From positions 496,001-560,000 of the forward strand of contig NZ_FOCJ01000001.1 in the NCBI RefSeq assembly GCF_900110075.1: a DNA stretch of 64,000 nucleotides, read 5' to 3'. This document shows positions 53,684 through 64,000 of this stretch, piece after piece. Within the stretch, counting starts at the first letter, position 1. Every line of letters starts with the position of its first letter. Made by a program: the position numbers and the translations under genes. The notes under the pieces are model-generated. The model saw only the letters and a program-made list of their open reading frames with translations. It made no database searches and was not told the origin of the DNA. The DNA is from Paenibacillus sp. OV219. GTDB lineage: Bacteria > Bacillota > Bacilli > Paenibacillales > Paenibacillaceae.

Positions 53684-54679
53684 ATGGCATTTCCAATTAC
53701 AAGAAACCGCAGATTGCGCGGAACTGCAGGTCTGCGCAGCTTGGTGCGCGAGACACAACTAACGGTGGATGATTTGATATATCCGCTGTTCGTTACAGTC
53801 GGTACAGGCATCAAAGAAGAAATCGCCTCGATGCCGGGTGTCTATCATCTGTCGATGGACCTCCTCAAGCAGGAGATTGATCAAGTAGTCGCAAGCGGAG
53901 TCAAAGCGATTCTGTTGTTCGGCGTTCCAGCAACGAAGGATGCAGTCGGTTCGTCCGCGTATGATCATAACGGTATCGTGCAAGAAGCGACGCGTGCGAT
54001 CAAAGAATGGGCGCCACAGCTGCTCGTCGTTGCAGATACGTGCCTCTGCCAATTTACCGATCACGGCCACTGCGGCATGATCCACCACGACGAGCGGACA
54101 GGCCGCGCAGAAGTTCATAACGATTCTTCGCTCGAGCTGCTCGTGAAGACGGCTGTTTCGCAGGCGGAAGCTGGCGCAGACATTATTGCGCCATCCAACA
54201 TGATGGATGGCTTCGTTGGCGCAATCCGTGAAGGACTGGATACGGCAGGCTTCGAGTCTGTGCCGATTATGTCCTACTCGGTCAAATATGCGTCTGCATT
54301 CTACGGACCGTTCCGTGATGCGGCTCACTCCGCACCACAGTTCGGCGATCGTAAGACTTATCAGATGGACCCAGCGAACGCGCGTGAAGCGCTTCGTGAA
54401 GCAGAAGCGGACATCATCGAAGGCGCGGACATGCTGATGGTGAAGCCTGCGCTTGCTTATCTCGATGTTGTACGGATGCTGAAAGAGTCTTTTGACTTGC
54501 CGGTTGTTGCTTACAATGTCAGTGCGGAGTATTCGATGGTGAAAGCTGCTGCGGCTAACGGCTGGATTGATGAGCGCGCGATTGTGCTGGAGACACTTAC
54601 AGGAATGAAACGTGCGGGTGCGGATATCATTATTACGTATCATGCGCTTGATGTGGCACGCTGGCTGCGCGGCGAATAA
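53684..54679 (+). CDS. hemB: delta-aminolevulinic acid dehydratase (porphobilinogen synthase)
   Basis: A 331-residue enzyme condensing two aminolevulinates. The metal-binding [12 protein letters not shown] (about residues 124-135) has the three-cysteine zinc pattern. The active-site lysines lie in MSYSVKYAS (about residue 200) and [11 protein letters not shown] (about residue 252). GGGAG lies before the ATG, 1 bp after the previous stop. It is the last rightward gene before the CRP/FNR gene. Confidence 0.96.
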   Translation: MAFPITRNRRLRGTAGLRSLVRETQLTVDDLIYPLFVTVGTGIKEEIASMPGVYHLSMDLLKQEIDQVVASGVKAILLFGVPATKDAVGSSAYDHNGIVQEATRAIKEWAPQLLVVADTCLCQFTDHGHCGMIHHDERTGRAEVHNDSSLELLVKTAVSQAEAGADIIAPSNMMDGFVGAIREGLDTAGFESVPIMSYSVKYASAFYGPFRDAAHSAPQFGDRKTYQMDPANAREALREAEADIIEGADMLMVKPALAYLDVVRMLKESFDLPVVAYNVSAEYSMVKAAAANGWIDERAIVLETLTGMKRAGADIIITYHALDVARWLRGE

Positions 54680-54708
54680 CGAAACTAAGCTAGGCTTTGC
54701 ATGAGTGT

Positions 54709-54740
54709 AAAAAAAGCCTGAACGGTCTAGCCGTTCAGGC
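54709..54740 (-). terminator. terminator of the CRP/FNR gene
   Basis: GCCTGAACGG pairs perfectly with CCGTTCAGGC; the T-run is on the minus strand (seven T). The stem overlaps the last codons of that gene, including its stop. Confidence 0.85.
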
Positions 54741-55407
54741 GGGCAAGGTCGAGCTTATATTCATTTAAGCCGAACTTGAGGATGTTGCGGTCCTCGAGAT
54801 CGCGAAGCACCTGGGATAACGCTTGCTTCGTAACGCCAGCCATCTGAGCGAGCTCGTCAAAGTTAAGCGCAACTTTAATTGTGATGATGTTGCCAGAGCG
54901 CGAGCCGTGGCGGTTAGCAAGTAGGATGACGTTCTTAAGCACGCGGGTGCGGGCATCAACGAAGGTCAGGTCATAGACATGCTGGTTCGTGTCGCGCAAT
55001 CTGCGACACAGCTCAGCCATAATATGGCGAGTAATCTCAAATTGATTGCGGAGCAGGTCATTGAATGCTTTACCTGCGATAACAAGCAATGTCGTCGATT
55101 CAAGCGTCTGTGCGGAAGCCGAACGCGGCCTGCCGTCAAGCAGTGACAATTCGCCAAAGCTCTCGCCAGCTTGGATGAGCGACAGGACCTTTTCCTCGCC
55201 TGCTGTACTGCGCGTATAAATTTTCACAGAACCTTTTAGCAGAATATAGAAAGCTGAACCATGATCATTTTCCTGAAATAGCACGGTTCCGGCAGAAAAC
55301 GATTGTTTATTCGCGATCGACAAAATATGATGGAGCAATTCGTCGTTCAAGCTTTCAAATAGCTGTACGTTCTTCAATAGTTCGATCAATGTAATCAGCC
55401 TCTCCAT
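54727..55407 (-). CDS. CRP/FNR-family transcription regulator
   Basis: A 226-residue regulator if translation starts at the ATG complementary to 55405-55407; a start 54 bp upstream is possible, and neither has a strong ribosome site. The cyclic-nucleotide-like beta barrel covers about residues 15-125, with AGESFGELSLLDGRPRSAS. A C-terminal winged helix (about residues 160-220) has FDELAQMAGVTKQALSQVL. It lacks the N-terminal Cys cluster of FNR. It is divergent from hemL and convergent with hemB, so it may control hemL or the early haem operon. Confidence 0.85.
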   Translation of the reverse strand: MERLITLIELLKNVQLFESLNDELLHHILSIANKQSFSAGTVLFQENDHGSAFYILLKGSVKIYTRSTAGEEKVLSLIQAGESFGELSLLDGRPRSASAQTLESTTLLVIAGKAFNDLLRNQFEITRHIMAELCRRLRDTNQHVYDLTFVDARTRVLKNVILLANRHGSRSGNIITIKVALNFDELAQMAGVTKQALSQVLRDLEDRNILKFGLNEYKLDLARLNG

Positions 55408-55495
55408 CTGAAGTACCAGGCCAAGATAGTAGAAAAGCCTGTACGAACAGAAGTGTACCATATGATTGTCACTAATTAACAGGCAGGTGTCACAA

Positions 55496-56797
55496 ATGAA
55501 CGTTAAGAATCAGAAAAGGTCGGATGAACGCTCCAAAGCTGCTTTCGCTAAAGCGAAGATGGTCATTCCCGGCGGCGTTAACTCTCCGGTTCGCGCTTTC
55601 AAATCTGTTGGACTAACACCGGTATATATGGATCGCGGCGAAGGCTACCGCGTCTACGACATCGATGGCAACAGCTACATCGACTATGTCGGTTCGTGGG
55701 GACCGCTCATTATGGGTCATGCTCATCCAGAGGTTATTGAAGCGATCAAGAAGACGGCTGAGAAAGGGACAAGCTTCGGCGCTCCAACGGAGCTCGAGAC
55801 GCTGATGGCTGAGCTCGTCTGCGATCGGGTGCCATCGGTCGAAGTCGTCCGTATGGTAAACTCCGGCACGGAAGCGACGATGAGCGCACTGCGTCTTGCC
55901 CGCGGCTATACGAAGCGCAGCAAGATTCTGAAGTTCGAAGGCTCGTACCACGGTCATGCGGACAGTCTGCTTATCAAGGCAGGATCAGGCGTTGCAACGC
56001 TTGGATTGCCTGACAGCCCTGGTGTACCAGAGAGTGTGGCATCCCACACGATTACCGTTCCTTATAATGATCTGAACGCCATCAAGCTGGCGTTCGAACA
56101 GTACGGCGAGCAAATCGCATGTATTATCGTTGAGCCAATTGCCGGCAACATGGGTGTCGTTCCGCCTCTACCTGGCTTCCTGCAAGGGCTGCGCGACATT
56201 ACGACGCAATATGGTAGCTTGCTCATCTTTGACGAAGTGATGACAGGCTTCCGCGTTCATTACAACTGTGCGCAAGGCTTGTATGGCATAACACCGGATC
56301 TGACTTGCCTTGGCAAAGTCATCGGAGGCGGCCTGCCAGTCGGCGCATACGGCGGCAAACGCGAAATTATGGAAATGATGGCGCCTAGCGGCCCGATCTA
56401 TCAAGCTGGGACGTTGTCCGGCAATCCGCTTGCGATGGCAGCGGGTTATACGACGCTTAGCCTGCTTGCACCTCAAACGTACGAGCAGCTTGAGCGGATG
56501 AGCGTTCGCTTGCAGCGCGGCTTTGAGGCGAATGCTTCGAAACACGGCGTACCTGCTACGATTAACCGTGTAGGATCCATGGTTTGCCCGTTCTTCACAG
56601 AGAAGCATGTCATCAACTATGACACGGCGAAGACAGCGGATATGGAGCGCTTCAGAGCGTATTTTGCCTCGATGTTGGATTTGGGCGTTAGCATTGCGCC
56701 GTCCCAGTTTGAAGGCATGTTCGTCTCTGGCGTGCATGACGAAGCGGCAATTGATGCAACGATTGAAGCACACGATGAGGCGCTTCGCCGTCTCTAA
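55496..56797 (+). CDS. hemL: glutamate-1-semialdehyde 2,1-aminomutase
   Basis: A 433-residue PLP enzyme that makes 5-aminolevulinate. It shows [15 protein letters not shown] (about residue 22), GSYHGHAD (about residue 148), the PLP-binding FDEVMTGFR (about residue 248) and Schiff-base Lys in [17 protein letters not shown] (about residue 272). The ATG at 55496 follows AGGCAGGTG. In Bacillus hemL ends the hemA operon; here a reversed CRP/FNR gene separates it. Confidence 0.96.
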   Translation: MNVKNQKRSDERSKAAFAKAKMVIPGGVNSPVRAFKSVGLTPVYMDRGEGYRVYDIDGNSYIDYVGSWGPLIMGHAHPEVIEAIKKTAEKGTSFGAPTELETLMAELVCDRVPSVEVVRMVNSGTEATMSALRLARGYTKRSKILKFEGSYHGHADSLLIKAGSGVATLGLPDSPGVPESVASHTITVPYNDLNAIKLAFEQYGEQIACIIVEPIAGNMGVVPPLPGFLQGLRDITTQYGSLLIFDEVMTGFRVHYNCAQGLYGITPDLTCLGKVIGGGLPVGAYGGKREIMEMMAPSGPIYQAGTLSGNPLAMAAGYTTLSLLAPQTYEQLERMSVRLQRGFEANASKHGVPATINRVGSMVCPFFTEKHVINYDTAKTADMERFRAYFASMLDLGVSIAPSQFEGMFVSGVHDEAAIDATIEAHDEALRRL

Positions 56798-56812
56798 TAG
56801 GAGCTGAGAGCC

Positions 56813-57808
56813 GTGGTTGAACATAGCTTGTTAAAATATGAACGAAGCGGGGAGTGGCTGAGCTTGTCGGCGAATGAGCTGGCGATCCATGCTGCCCCTG
56901 CCGGAGTTCAGCAGATAGAGGCCGGGAGTCATCCGCACCATGTGCGGCAATGGCTGCTGGCCCTTGGTTTGTTTCCGGAACGGTACTTGAATCGCCTTTT
57001 CTCAGTTGGCGGCATCCAAATGGACGTAGACACGATCCGGCTTCGCACCTTCGTTCCGGCAGATCCGGCGAAGGATGCGGTTTATCGGATGGCGATGCAG
57101 CAGCGAGAGGAATTGGAGGCCGTGAGGTCGTCCAATGAGCGCGCACAGGCAGAGGTGCTTTTTCAAGATGACTGGTGCCTCGTTATGGATAAGCCGGCGG
57201 GGATGCCGGTTCATCCAAATGCACCCGGCCAGCGCGGAACTCTTGATGAGGCGGCAGCACTCGCCGGTATCGGACATGGCGACCATCAGCCCGCGAAGCA
57301 TATCCACCGGCTGGACGATGATACGGCTGGACCAGTGCTATATGCGCGAAATGAGCTGGCGCAACTGCACCTGGACGAGGCGATGCGAGAGAAGACGATA
57401 GGCAGGCAGTATGTCGCCCTAGTGCAAGGCGTGCTTCGCAAGCCAGTAGGAACTATTGATGAGCCGATCGGCAAAGACCGCCATCATAGCGCCCGCAGAC
57501 GTGTGTCACCATCCGGCGATCATGCCGTCACGCATTACGAAGTAATTGCTTCGTACCGCCGCGCGACGCTTGTGCGCTTATGGCTGGAGACCGGAAGAAC
57601 GCATCAAATTCGTGTCCATCTGAGTCACCTCGGTCATCCGCTCGTTGGCGATACGCTGTACGGCGGCAGTGATGCCAAGCTGCGCCACCAAGCGCTGCGA
57701 GGCGAGCAGCTGACGTTCATCCATCCGTGGAGCGCGGAAGAGATGACGGTGCAGGCGGATGAGCCTGAATGGTTCCGAGAAGTGCGCGAACGCTACGCTT
57801 CACTGTGA
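56813..57808 (+). CDS. RluA-family pseudouridine synthase
   Basis: A 331-residue RNA modification enzyme. The N-terminal part resembles an S4-type binding region. The catalytic block is HRLDDDTAGPVLYA (about residue 164), with the catalytic Asp, and the RTHQIRVHLSHLGHPLVGDTLYGG segment lies at about residues 262-285. The usual HRLDxxTSG has Ala for Ser here. The target (23S rRNA or tRNA) is not predictable. GTG start after AGGAG, 15 bp after hemL; the two are probably co-transcribed. Confidence 0.9.
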   Translation: MVEHSLLKYERSGEWLSLSANELAIHAAPAGVQQIEAGSHPHHVRQWLLALGLFPERYLNRLFSVGGIQMDVDTIRLRTFVPADPAKDAVYRMAMQQREELEAVRSSNERAQAEVLFQDDWCLVMDKPAGMPVHPNAPGQRGTLDEAAALAGIGHGDHQPAKHIHRLDDDTAGPVLYARNELAQLHLDEAMREKTIGRQYVALVQGVLRKPVGTIDEPIGKDRHHSARRRVSPSGDHAVTHYEVIASYRRATLVRLWLETGRTHQIRVHLSHLGHPLVGDTLYGGSDAKLRHQALRGEQLTFIHPWSAEEMTVQADEPEWFREVRERYASL

Positions 57809-57904
57809 AAATCGTAGTCATGCCTACCCGACCCTTGCCATATAGATAAATAGGGAAGAAAGCTGTAACCAAGCTTTGGTGAGAGGGGAAAGGAGGACGA
57901 CAAC

Positions 57905-59149
57905 GTGCCTAGTCAGTCAAACGGTTTACGATTTGACATTTATGAACGGGTTCATTTGCCTGATGAAGTAGCGGCAATCGACGAGCTGGAAGAAATTGAG
58001 CTTGTCCCCCGTATCGGAATCGTTCAGCAAGACGAGCAGGTGTTGTTAAAAGGACATTTGCTCCTGACCGGCGTATACCGCGCTCAGGATGAGCCTTTAG
58101 CTGAACAATCATTGGAACACTGGATTCCTGTCGAAATTACGCTTCCTATGAATCGCATCCACCGACTGGATGACATCTCCGTAGAGATTGATAACTTCGA
58201 CGTTGATCTTCTGTCAACGCGAACGCTCAATATTACGGGTGTGCTGTCGCTGAAAGGAATTGAGCTAGGACAGTCAAGCCCGCAGGAAGAGTGGCAGCGG
58301 GAAGAGCCTTTCACGGTTGTGCATAAAAGAGATCCAGTAGAGGTGCCGAATTACGAAACGTTGTTCGAGCAGCAGACCGGTTATGCAGAGCCTCAGGCCA
58401 TACGTAATGAAGGTTGGGAGCCTGCGGGCAGCCCGCCTACCTACAACGAAGCGTTTATCCGTGATGCGGCGGCCCAAGCGGCGCAGGCGGCTTTCGAGCA
58501 AGAGGAGACCGCTCGCGTAGCAGCAATCGTGAGGCAGCAGCAGTTGGAAGAGGAGGCTCGAGAAGCAGAAGCGGCGCTTCAAGCGATTGAGTCCGAGGTG
58601 CCTGATGAGGTGATCGAAGCGGCAATTGCAGGACCTCCCGCGGAGAATCCGTTTATAGCTGACGCTGCAGAACGCGAAGCCAGGAGTCGTCAGTTGGCCG
58701 CGAATATCGCAGATGCGCCGGCTGCGCAGCAATTTGGTGACATTTCGGCATTCGAAGCCGAGTCGGCCCGCAAATTGAAAGTCGCGGTCGGGGGCAAGCC
58801 AGCCGAGGAAGAGGCTGAGGTTGCTCAGCCGCCTGGCGTCGGCTTCCGGTCACTGCTGCAATCGAGCCGCAGGGAGCAGGAAGCAAGGGCGGCGGCGGAG
58901 CAATCGGCCGAACAGGCTGCGAAGGAAGCGCGCAAATCGAGCGGAGATGACATCGAATGGAAGAACCTGTTCTTCAGCCGTTCGGGCGAGGATCAGTCCT
59001 TCCGCAAGTTACGCATCTGTATCGTGCAGCGAGAGGAGACGCTCGACGTCATCGCAGGCCGTTACCAGCTGCAACCCCGTGAGATTGCACTCTATAATCG
59101 GCTGCCGGATCAGAGCATCAGCGAAGGCCAAGTGTTGTATATTCCATAA
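57905..59149 (+). CDS. spoVID: stage VI sporulation protein D-like spore-coat protein with C-terminal LysM
   Basis: A 414-residue protein. The N-terminal domain (about residues 5-125) has the SpoVID layout, LRFDIYERVHLPDEV and LLKGHLLLTGVY. A long Ala/Glu/Gln-rich low-complexity linker follows (about residues 180-350), and the C-terminus is a LysM domain (RETLDVIAGRYQL, VLYIP). In Bacillus SpoVID recruits SafA and other proteins for spore encasement. The hemL-spoVID-valS neighbourhood matches Bacillus. GTG start after AAAGGAGG. Confidence 0.88.
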   Translation: MPSQSNGLRFDIYERVHLPDEVAAIDELEEIELVPRIGIVQQDEQVLLKGHLLLTGVYRAQDEPLAEQSLEHWIPVEITLPMNRIHRLDDISVEIDNFDVDLLSTRTLNITGVLSLKGIELGQSSPQEEWQREEPFTVVHKRDPVEVPNYETLFEQQTGYAEPQAIRNEGWEPAGSPPTYNEAFIRDAAAQAAQAAFEQEETARVAAIVRQQQLEEEAREAEAALQAIESEVPDEVIEAAIAGPPAENPFIADAAEREARSRQLAANIADAPAAQQFGDISAFEAESARKLKVAVGGKPAEEEAEVAQPPGVGFRSLLQSSRREQEARAAAEQSAEQAAKEARKSSGDDIEWKNLFFSRSGEDQSFRKLRICIVQREETLDVIAGRYQLQPREIALYNRLPDQSISEGQVLYIP

Positions 59150-59259
59150 CGCAAGCGAGATAGATGCAGATAAGCCTCCGAAAAGGACTGCAAGCAGACC
59201 TTTTCAGAGGCTTTTTTGCTGTCTTTCCCAAATCTCTGGAAGTGTGGACGGCTGTGGGA

Positions 59260-59289
59260 TTGACGTGGACAATTAAGAACGTGTATGAT
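59260..59289 (+). promoter_or_regulatory. promoter of the valS T-box transcript
   Basis: TTGACG (59260-59265) and TATGAT (59284-59289), spacer 18 bp. Confidence 0.65.
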
Positions 59290-59294
59290 AGAAA

Positions 59295-59586
59295 AAATAG
59301 GGTTATACTCTTATTATAATGACGTTGATGGGGAAGAGTAGCAGGAATACCTTCAGAGAGCGGAACCAATGCGCTGAGAGGTTCTGCAGGTAATGAACTG
59401 CGACAGGTCGCCCCGGAGTTGCTGGAATGAAACGGTACTAATCGTTAGTTCAAGCCGGCTGCAGCCGTTATCTGTTATAAAGTTGTCGAATGAAGCCGTT
59501 TCATGCGGTTTATTCGGAACAAAGGTGGTACCGCGGAAGCTAGAACCTTTCGTCCTTTGCTATTAAGGGCGTGAGGTTTTTTTTGC
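59295..59586 (+). promoter_or_regulatory. T-box leader controlling valS
   Basis: A tRNA-sensing leader. The conserved T-box AAAGGTGGTACCGCGG lies at 59521-59537. Stem I marks are visible upstream: GGGGAAGAGTA, AGAGAGCGGAA and CTGAGAGGTTCTGC. A GTC in ACAGGTCGCC near 59408-59416 is the probable valine specifier. The terminator (GTCCTT/AAGGGC with AACCT/AGGTT and eight T) lies at 59544-59586, and the T-box can pair as the antiterminator. Uncharged tRNA-Val should allow valS expression. Confidence 0.93.
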
Positions 59587-59637
59587 GTTTATCCAGTTTA
59601 TTACGATATTGAAATACATTGGAAGCGAGGAATAGTG

Positions 59638-62295
59638 ATGTCACAGAAACAAGCAATGACAGAGATGCCGACGACGTACGATCCGAAGGCAGCCGAGTCC
59701 AAATGGTATCCATATTGGATGGAGGGCAAGTTTTTTGAAGCAGGCAAGCGTCCAGATGCGGAAGCCTATACGATTGTAATTCCTCCTCCGAACGTAACGG
59801 GTATGCTGCACATCGGGCATGCACTCGATTTTACACTGCAGGATATTCTGATCCGTACGAAACGGATGCAAGGCTATGATGCGCTGTGGCTGCCGGGGAG
59901 TGACCACGCAGGTATTGCGACGCAAACAAAGGTTGAGCAGAAGTTACGCGAGGAAGGCGTATCCCGCTATGACCTGGGACGTGAGAAATTCCTGGAAAAA
60001 GTGTGGGAATGGAAAGATCTGTACAATGAGACGATACGTGAGCAATGGGCGAAAATGGGCTTCTCGCTCGACTACTCGCGTGAACGTTTTACACTGGATG
60101 AAGGGCTGTCCGCAGCGGTTCGCGAAGTTTTCGTTCGCCTCTATGAGAAAGGCCTAATCTACCGCGGCAAAAAAATCATTAACTGGGATCCGGCTGCGCG
60201 CACCGCGTTGTCCGATATCGAGGTTGAGCATAAAGAAGTGAACGGACATCTGTATCACCTTCAATATCCACTGAAGAACGGCTCGGGCTTTATTACCGTT
60301 GCGACTACTCGCCCAGAGACGATGCTCGGCGATACGGCGGTTGCGGTACATCCGGAAGATGAGCGCTACATGCACCTGATCGGCGAACTGATCATTCTTC
60401 CTATCATCGGCAGAGAGATTCCGATCATTGCTGACGAGTATGTGGAGAAAGAATTCGGTTCTGGTGCGGTGAAAATCACGCCGGCGCACGACCCGAACGA
60501 CTTCGAGGTTGGCCTTCGCCATAACCTGCCGCAAATCGTTGTGATGGATGAGAGCGGTACGATGAATGCAGAAGCTGGTCCGTATAACGGCATCGACCGT
60601 GCAGACTGCCGCAAGCGTATCGTTGCAGATCTGCAAGAGCTTGGCGTTTGTATCAAGATTGAAGATCATGTACACCAAGTTGGCCACAGTGAGCGCAGCG
60701 GCGCAGTTGTTGAGCCGTACTTGTCGACACAATGGTTCGTTGAGATGAAGCCGCTTGCTGCAGCTGCGATCGAAGCGCAGAATACGGGTAAGGGTGTTAA
60801 TTTCGTTCCAGATCGCTTTGAGAAAATCTATTTGCAATGGATCGAGAATGTCCGCGACTGGTGTATTTCCCGCCAATTGTGGTGGGGACACCGCATCCCG
60901 GCTTGGTATTGCGATGCTTGCGGCGAAATGCATGTTGCGCACGAAGCACCAACATCCTGCACCTGTGGCAGCGAATCTCTTCGTCAAGACGAAGACGTAC
61001 TCGACACTTGGTTCAGTTCTGCGCTGTGGCCGTTCTCAACACTCGGCTGGCCGGAGCAGTCTGAAGACTTAAAACGGTTCTATCCGACGAATGTTCTAGT
61101 AACAGGTTATGATATTATTTACTTCTGGGTTGCCCGGATGATCTTCACGGCGCTTGAGTTTACAGAAGAGAAGCCGTTCAAGGACGTTCTCATGCACGGT
61201 CTCGTTCGTGACGAGAACGGTAAGAAGATGTCCAAATCGCTTGGCAACGGCGTCGATCCGCTTGAAGTGATCGAGAACTACGGCGCTGATGCGATGCGTT
61301 TCATGATTTCGACAAGCAGCACGCCGGGTCAGGATCTGCGCTTCCGCTGGGAACGCGTTGAACAAGCGCGTAACTTCGCGAATAAGATCTGGAACGCTTC
61401 GCGGTTCGCTCTCATGAACCTTGAAGGCGTAACGGCAGCTGACATTGACATCAATGTGAAGCTTGGAACGGCAGATCGCTGGATTCTTCACCGTCTGAAT
61501 GCTGCGGTTGCTGACGTGACGCGTCTAATTGACAGCTATGATTTTGGCGAAACCGGCCGTGTGTTGTACAACTTTATCTGGGATGACCTGTGTGACTGGT
61601 ATATCGAATTCGCGAAGCTGAACCTGAACGGTCAGGATGCGGAAGCGAAGCGCGCGACGCAGTCCGTACTCGCATACGTACTGGATCGCACACAGCGTCT
61701 TATTCATCCGTTCATGCCGTTTATCAGTGAGGAAATATGGCAACACTTGCCGCATGAAGGCGAGACGATTACGCTCGCTCCGTGGCCGGTTTATGATCCA
61801 GCGCTTGAAGCGCCTGAAGCAGTTGCCGAGATGGAGCTGCTCATGGATATGATCCGTGCGGTTCGAAACATCCGTGCTGAGGTTAATGTACCGATGAGCA
61901 AAAAAGTTGAGCTGCTAGTAAAACCGTCGAGCGATAGCACTGCTGCCATTCTGACGCGTAACGAAGAGTTCATTGTCCGCTTCTGCGGCACGTCGAAGCT
62001 TGAGATCAGCGAAGCGCTCGTTGCTCCGGATAAGGCAATGACTTCAATCGTAACAGGTGCTCAAATGTACTTGCCGCTTGCTGGCCTCATTGATATCGAG
62101 CAAGAGATTGCTCGTCTGAACAAAGAGGTTGCGAATCTGACAAGCGAAGTTGAGCGTGTGGAGAAGAAGCTTGGTAATGAGGGCTTCGTTGCGAAAGCGC
62201 CTGCGAAAGTTATTGAGGAAGAACGCGCGAAAATGGCTGACTATGCGGAGAAACGCGAGAAAGTGCTTGCGCGTATTGAGGAGCTGAAGGGCTAG
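59638..62295 (+). CDS. valS: valyl-tRNA synthetase
   Basis: An 885-residue class Ia synthetase. HIGH is present in [16 protein letters not shown] (about residue 47) and KMSKS in [14 protein letters not shown] (about residue 524). It has the editing domain (about residues 190-340), [18 protein letters not shown] (about residue 400), and a C-terminal coiled coil (about residues 820-885) typical of ValRS. GAGGAAT precedes the ATG at 59638. Controlled by the T-box. Confidence 0.97.
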   Translation: MSQKQAMTEMPTTYDPKAAESKWYPYWMEGKFFEAGKRPDAEAYTIVIPPPNVTGMLHIGHALDFTLQDILIRTKRMQGYDALWLPGSDHAGIATQTKVEQKLREEGVSRYDLGREKFLEKVWEWKDLYNETIREQWAKMGFSLDYSRERFTLDEGLSAAVREVFVRLYEKGLIYRGKKIINWDPAARTALSDIEVEHKEVNGHLYHLQYPLKNGSGFITVATTRPETMLGDTAVAVHPEDERYMHLIGELIILPIIGREIPIIADEYVEKEFGSGAVKITPAHDPNDFEVGLRHNLPQIVVMDESGTMNAEAGPYNGIDRADCRKRIVADLQELGVCIKIEDHVHQVGHSERSGAVVEPYLSTQWFVEMKPLAAAAIEAQNTGKGVNFVPDRFEKIYLQWIENVRDWCISRQLWWGHRIPAWYCDACGEMHVAHEAPTSCTCGSESLRQDEDVLDTWFSSALWPFSTLGWPEQSEDLKRFYPTNVLVTGYDIIYFWVARMIFTALEFTEEKPFKDVLMHGLVRDENGKKMSKSLGNGVDPLEVIENYGADAMRFMISTSSTPGQDLRFRWERVEQARNFANKIWNASRFALMNLEGVTAADIDINVKLGTADRWILHRLNAAVADVTRLIDSYDFGETGRVLYNFIWDDLCDWYIEFAKLNLNGQDAEAKRATQSVLAYVLDRTQRLIHPFMPFISEEIWQHLPHEGETITLAPWPVYDPALEAPEAVAEMELLMDMIRAVRNIRAEVNVPMSKKVELLVKPSSDSTAAILTRNEEFIVRFCGTSKLEISEALVAPDKAMTSIVTGAQMYLPLAGLIDIEQEIARLNKEVANLTSEVERVEKKLGNEGFVAKAPAKVIEEERAKMADYAEKREKVLARIEELKG

Positions 62296-62314
62296 AACAG
62301 CCCTTCAGAGCTTT
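62284..62314 (+). terminator. weak terminator-like hairpin at the end of valS
   Basis: CTGAAGGGC pairs with GCCCTTCAG across the stop codon, then GCTTTTC. The T-run is short, so read-through into folC is likely. Confidence 0.45.
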
Positions 62315-62357
62315 TCAATTCGCAGCATTTCGCTGCAGAAGGAAGAAGGAAATCATA

Positions 62358-63725
62358 ATGACTGAACAACAGTTATCGTCACCGCTTGCTAGCTATGAAG
62401 AAGCAAGAGATTGGATTGTAGGGCTCGTCCCATTCGGCATTCGCCCCGGCATGGAGCGGATCGAGAAGCTGATGGAGCTGTTGGGCCACCCGGAGCGCCG
62501 GCTCAAATTTATTCATGTGGCGGGCACGAACGGCAAAGGCTCCGTTTGCGCTTATTTGACCAGTGTACTGCTGCGATGCGGCTATGATGTAGGGACGTTT
62601 ACGTCCCCTTACATAACGAAGTTTACGAATCGTTTCAAGTATAATGATGCGGACATTCCCGATGCAACGCTGCTAATGCTCGGGAACAAGCTGAAGCCTC
62701 ATGTCGAAGCGATTGCGCAGACCGAGCTTGGCTCGCCTACGATGTTTGAAGTATCGACGGCACTGGCGATTTTGTATTACGGCACTGTGGCATACCCTGA
62801 TTTTGTCGTGTGGGAAACAGGGCTTGGAGGACGTATGGATGTGACGAATATCGTGACACCGATTGTATCGGTAATTACGAATGTTGGACATGATCATATG
62901 GATATTCTCGGTGATACGATTGAGGCAGTCGCGACGGAGAAGGCTGGCATCATTAAGGCAGGTGTTCCCGTCGTCAGTGCAGTGACACAGCCGGAGGTTG
63001 TAGCCGTTGTTACTTCGACAGCTAAGAAGAAAAGCAGCTCGCTCTATCTATTGGGTGAAAAGTTTCATGAATCAGCGCTTCAGGTGGCGGAGAATGAGCA
63101 AACGTTCCGTTTTGACGGCTTGTTCCGCACGATTGAACCGTTAACGATTACGCTAAATGGTGCACATCAACGGACGAATGCAGCTGTAGCAGTCATGACG
63201 CTTGAAGTGCTGCGGCAGTATTATGCGGCTATCATTGAGGATGAAGACCTTCGGGAAGGGCTTCGCATTGCAGCGTGGCCGGGGCGCCTTGAGATGATTC
63301 AGCAGTCACCTAGGCTGCTCATCGACGGTGCGCATAATCCGGAGGGCGCTCAGACCTTGGCAGCGGCACTTCGTGATACGTATTCGTACAAGCGTCTGCA
63401 TCTCATGATGGGGATGCTCTCGAATAAGAATCATCGTGACACGCTCAAGCATATACTACCTCTAGTGGATACGCTTATCGTGAGTGAGCCGAATTTCCGC
63501 AAGGCAATGCCTGCTGCGGAACTGGCTGAGCTCGTCAGCGAGATTCGTGATTCAATTGACCGTCCTATTGAGCTCATCGTTGAACCCGATTGGAAGCAGG
63601 CTCTTAAGAGACTGCAAGGTTTGGCGAATGAAGCGGATTTGGCGGTCGTTACCGGAACGCTCTACTTAATTGCAGACGTCCGCTCCCAATTGCTCAACAA
63701 TAAGGATTCTGAAAAAGGTTGGTGA
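62358..63725 (+). CDS. folC: bifunctional folylpolyglutamate synthase / dihydrofolate synthase
   Basis: A 455-residue ATP-dependent Mur-ligase-fold enzyme adding glutamate to folates. The P-loop is [15 protein letters not shown] (about residue 53). [11 protein letters not shown] (about residue 82), [12 protein letters not shown] (about residue 154) and [14 protein letters not shown] (about residue 317) follow. AAGGAAG precedes the ATG. It lies between valS and murC, as in Bacillus valS-folC. Confidence 0.95.
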   Translation: MTEQQLSSPLASYEEARDWIVGLVPFGIRPGMERIEKLMELLGHPERRLKFIHVAGTNGKGSVCAYLTSVLLRCGYDVGTFTSPYITKFTNRFKYNDADIPDATLLMLGNKLKPHVEAIAQTELGSPTMFEVSTALAILYYGTVAYPDFVVWETGLGGRMDVTNIVTPIVSVITNVGHDHMDILGDTIEAVATEKAGIIKAGVPVVSAVTQPEVVAVVTSTAKKKSSSLYLLGEKFHESALQVAENEQTFRFDGLFRTIEPLTITLNGAHQRTNAAVAVMTLEVLRQYYAAIIEDEDLREGLRIAAWPGRLEMIQQSPRLLIDGAHNPEGAQTLAAALRDTYSYKRLHLMMGMLSNKNHRDTLKHILPLVDTLIVSEPNFRKAMPAAELAELVSEIRDSIDRPIELIVEPDWKQALKRLQGLANEADLAVVTGTLYLIADVRSQLLNNKDSEKGW

Positions 63726-63732
63726 ACCGTCT

Positions 63733-64000
63733 TTGAACACAGCAGAGCACGTTCATTTCATCGGTATTGGCGGTTACGGCATGAGCGCCATCGCGCGCGT
63801 CATGCTGGAGATGGGCTATAAAGTGACAGGCTCAGACGTTGCCGGGCAAGAGCTTACGGAGAAGCTTGCAGCCAAAGGAGCGCGTATTTACATCGGTCAT
63901 GAGCCGGAGCATGTCAAAGGGGCGGACTTGGTCGTATACTCGACGGCGTTATCTCGTGATAACGTTGAGCGCAAAGCGGCGGAGGAGCTGAACATTCCGA
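63733..64000 (+). CDS. murC: UDP-N-acetylmuramate-L-alanine ligase, 5' part
   Basis: A frame beginning with TTG at 63733 (AAAGGTTGGTG about 8 bp upstream) runs off the right edge. The first 89 residues match Mur[20 protein letters not shown] is the N-terminal Rossmann loop, followed by VTGSDV and [11 protein letters not shown]. It adds L-alanine to UDP-MurNAc. The start overlaps little with folC, whose stop is 63723-63725. The C-terminal ATP-binding domain is outside the window. Confidence 0.9.
   Translation, partial: MNTAEHVHFIGIGGYGMSAIARVMLEMGYKVTGSDVAGQELTEKLAAKGARIYIGHEPEHVKGADLVVYSTALSRDNVERKAAEELNIP

Overview
The window looks like chromosome of an endospore-forming member of the Bacillales, most likely Paenibacillaceae. 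It carries sporulation and germination genes (gerM, spoVID), the Bacillus-type orders tig-clpP-clpX, lonB-lon-ysxC and hemA-hemX-hemC-hemD-hemB-hemL, a gerM-rph-rdgB string, a valS T-box leader, strong GGAGG ribosome sites and moderately GC-rich genes. Assignment rests on gene content and order only; no database was searched.

Layout. 0-4 kb: small conserved genes (CuA-like cupredoxin, Dabb barrel, DUF86, a cysteine-containing winged-helix regulator, DUF948/YtxH pair). 4-9 kb: a marR-efflux operon facing left, an AraC regulator and a divergent GH4 alpha-galactosidase. 9-17 kb: glutamate racemase, a LysM-M14 peptidoglycan peptidase, a cysteine-depleted HesB-like protein beside a DUF1450 protein, a lipoteichoic acid synthase and two methyltransferases. 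17-17.6 kb: two tandem arrays of 51-bp repeats. 17.6-26 kb: MFS exporter, hemE-hemH-hemY, PgpA, gerM, rph, rdgB. 26-31.4 kb: a third set of 51-bp-phased hairpins, asparagine synthetase, two unknown overlapping genes, an amidohydrolase and an SDR. 31.6-33.5 kb: an AT-richer four-gene agr-like peptide-signalling cassette ending next to tRNA-Arg. 33.7-35.6 kb: an SOS-type module (small protein, Y-family polymerase, YolD-like) with two LexA-like boxes. 35.7-46.5 kb: protein quality control (YsoA-like, trigger factor, ClpP, ClpX, LonB, LonA, YsxC) interrupted by ispG. 46.6-64 kb: an unknown gene, speD with a long structured leader, the early haem/sirohaem operon with a CRP/FNR regulator, RluA, SpoVID, ValS, FolC and the start of MurC.

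The two hem clusters together cover glutamyl-tRNA to protoporphyrin/coproporphyrin chemistry, with a sirohaem branch (a Met8-like protein and a CobA-HemD fusion) inside the early operon. The most unusual item is the agr-like cassette: AgrB, a serine-type AgrD peptide, a seven-helix membrane protein without a kinase and a LytTR regulator without a receiver, arranged as a translationally coupled operon. This resembles a phosphorelay-free peptide-sensing switch. The second is the recurrence of a 51-bp period, with a hairpin near the start of each unit, in three unrelated intergenic repeat sets.
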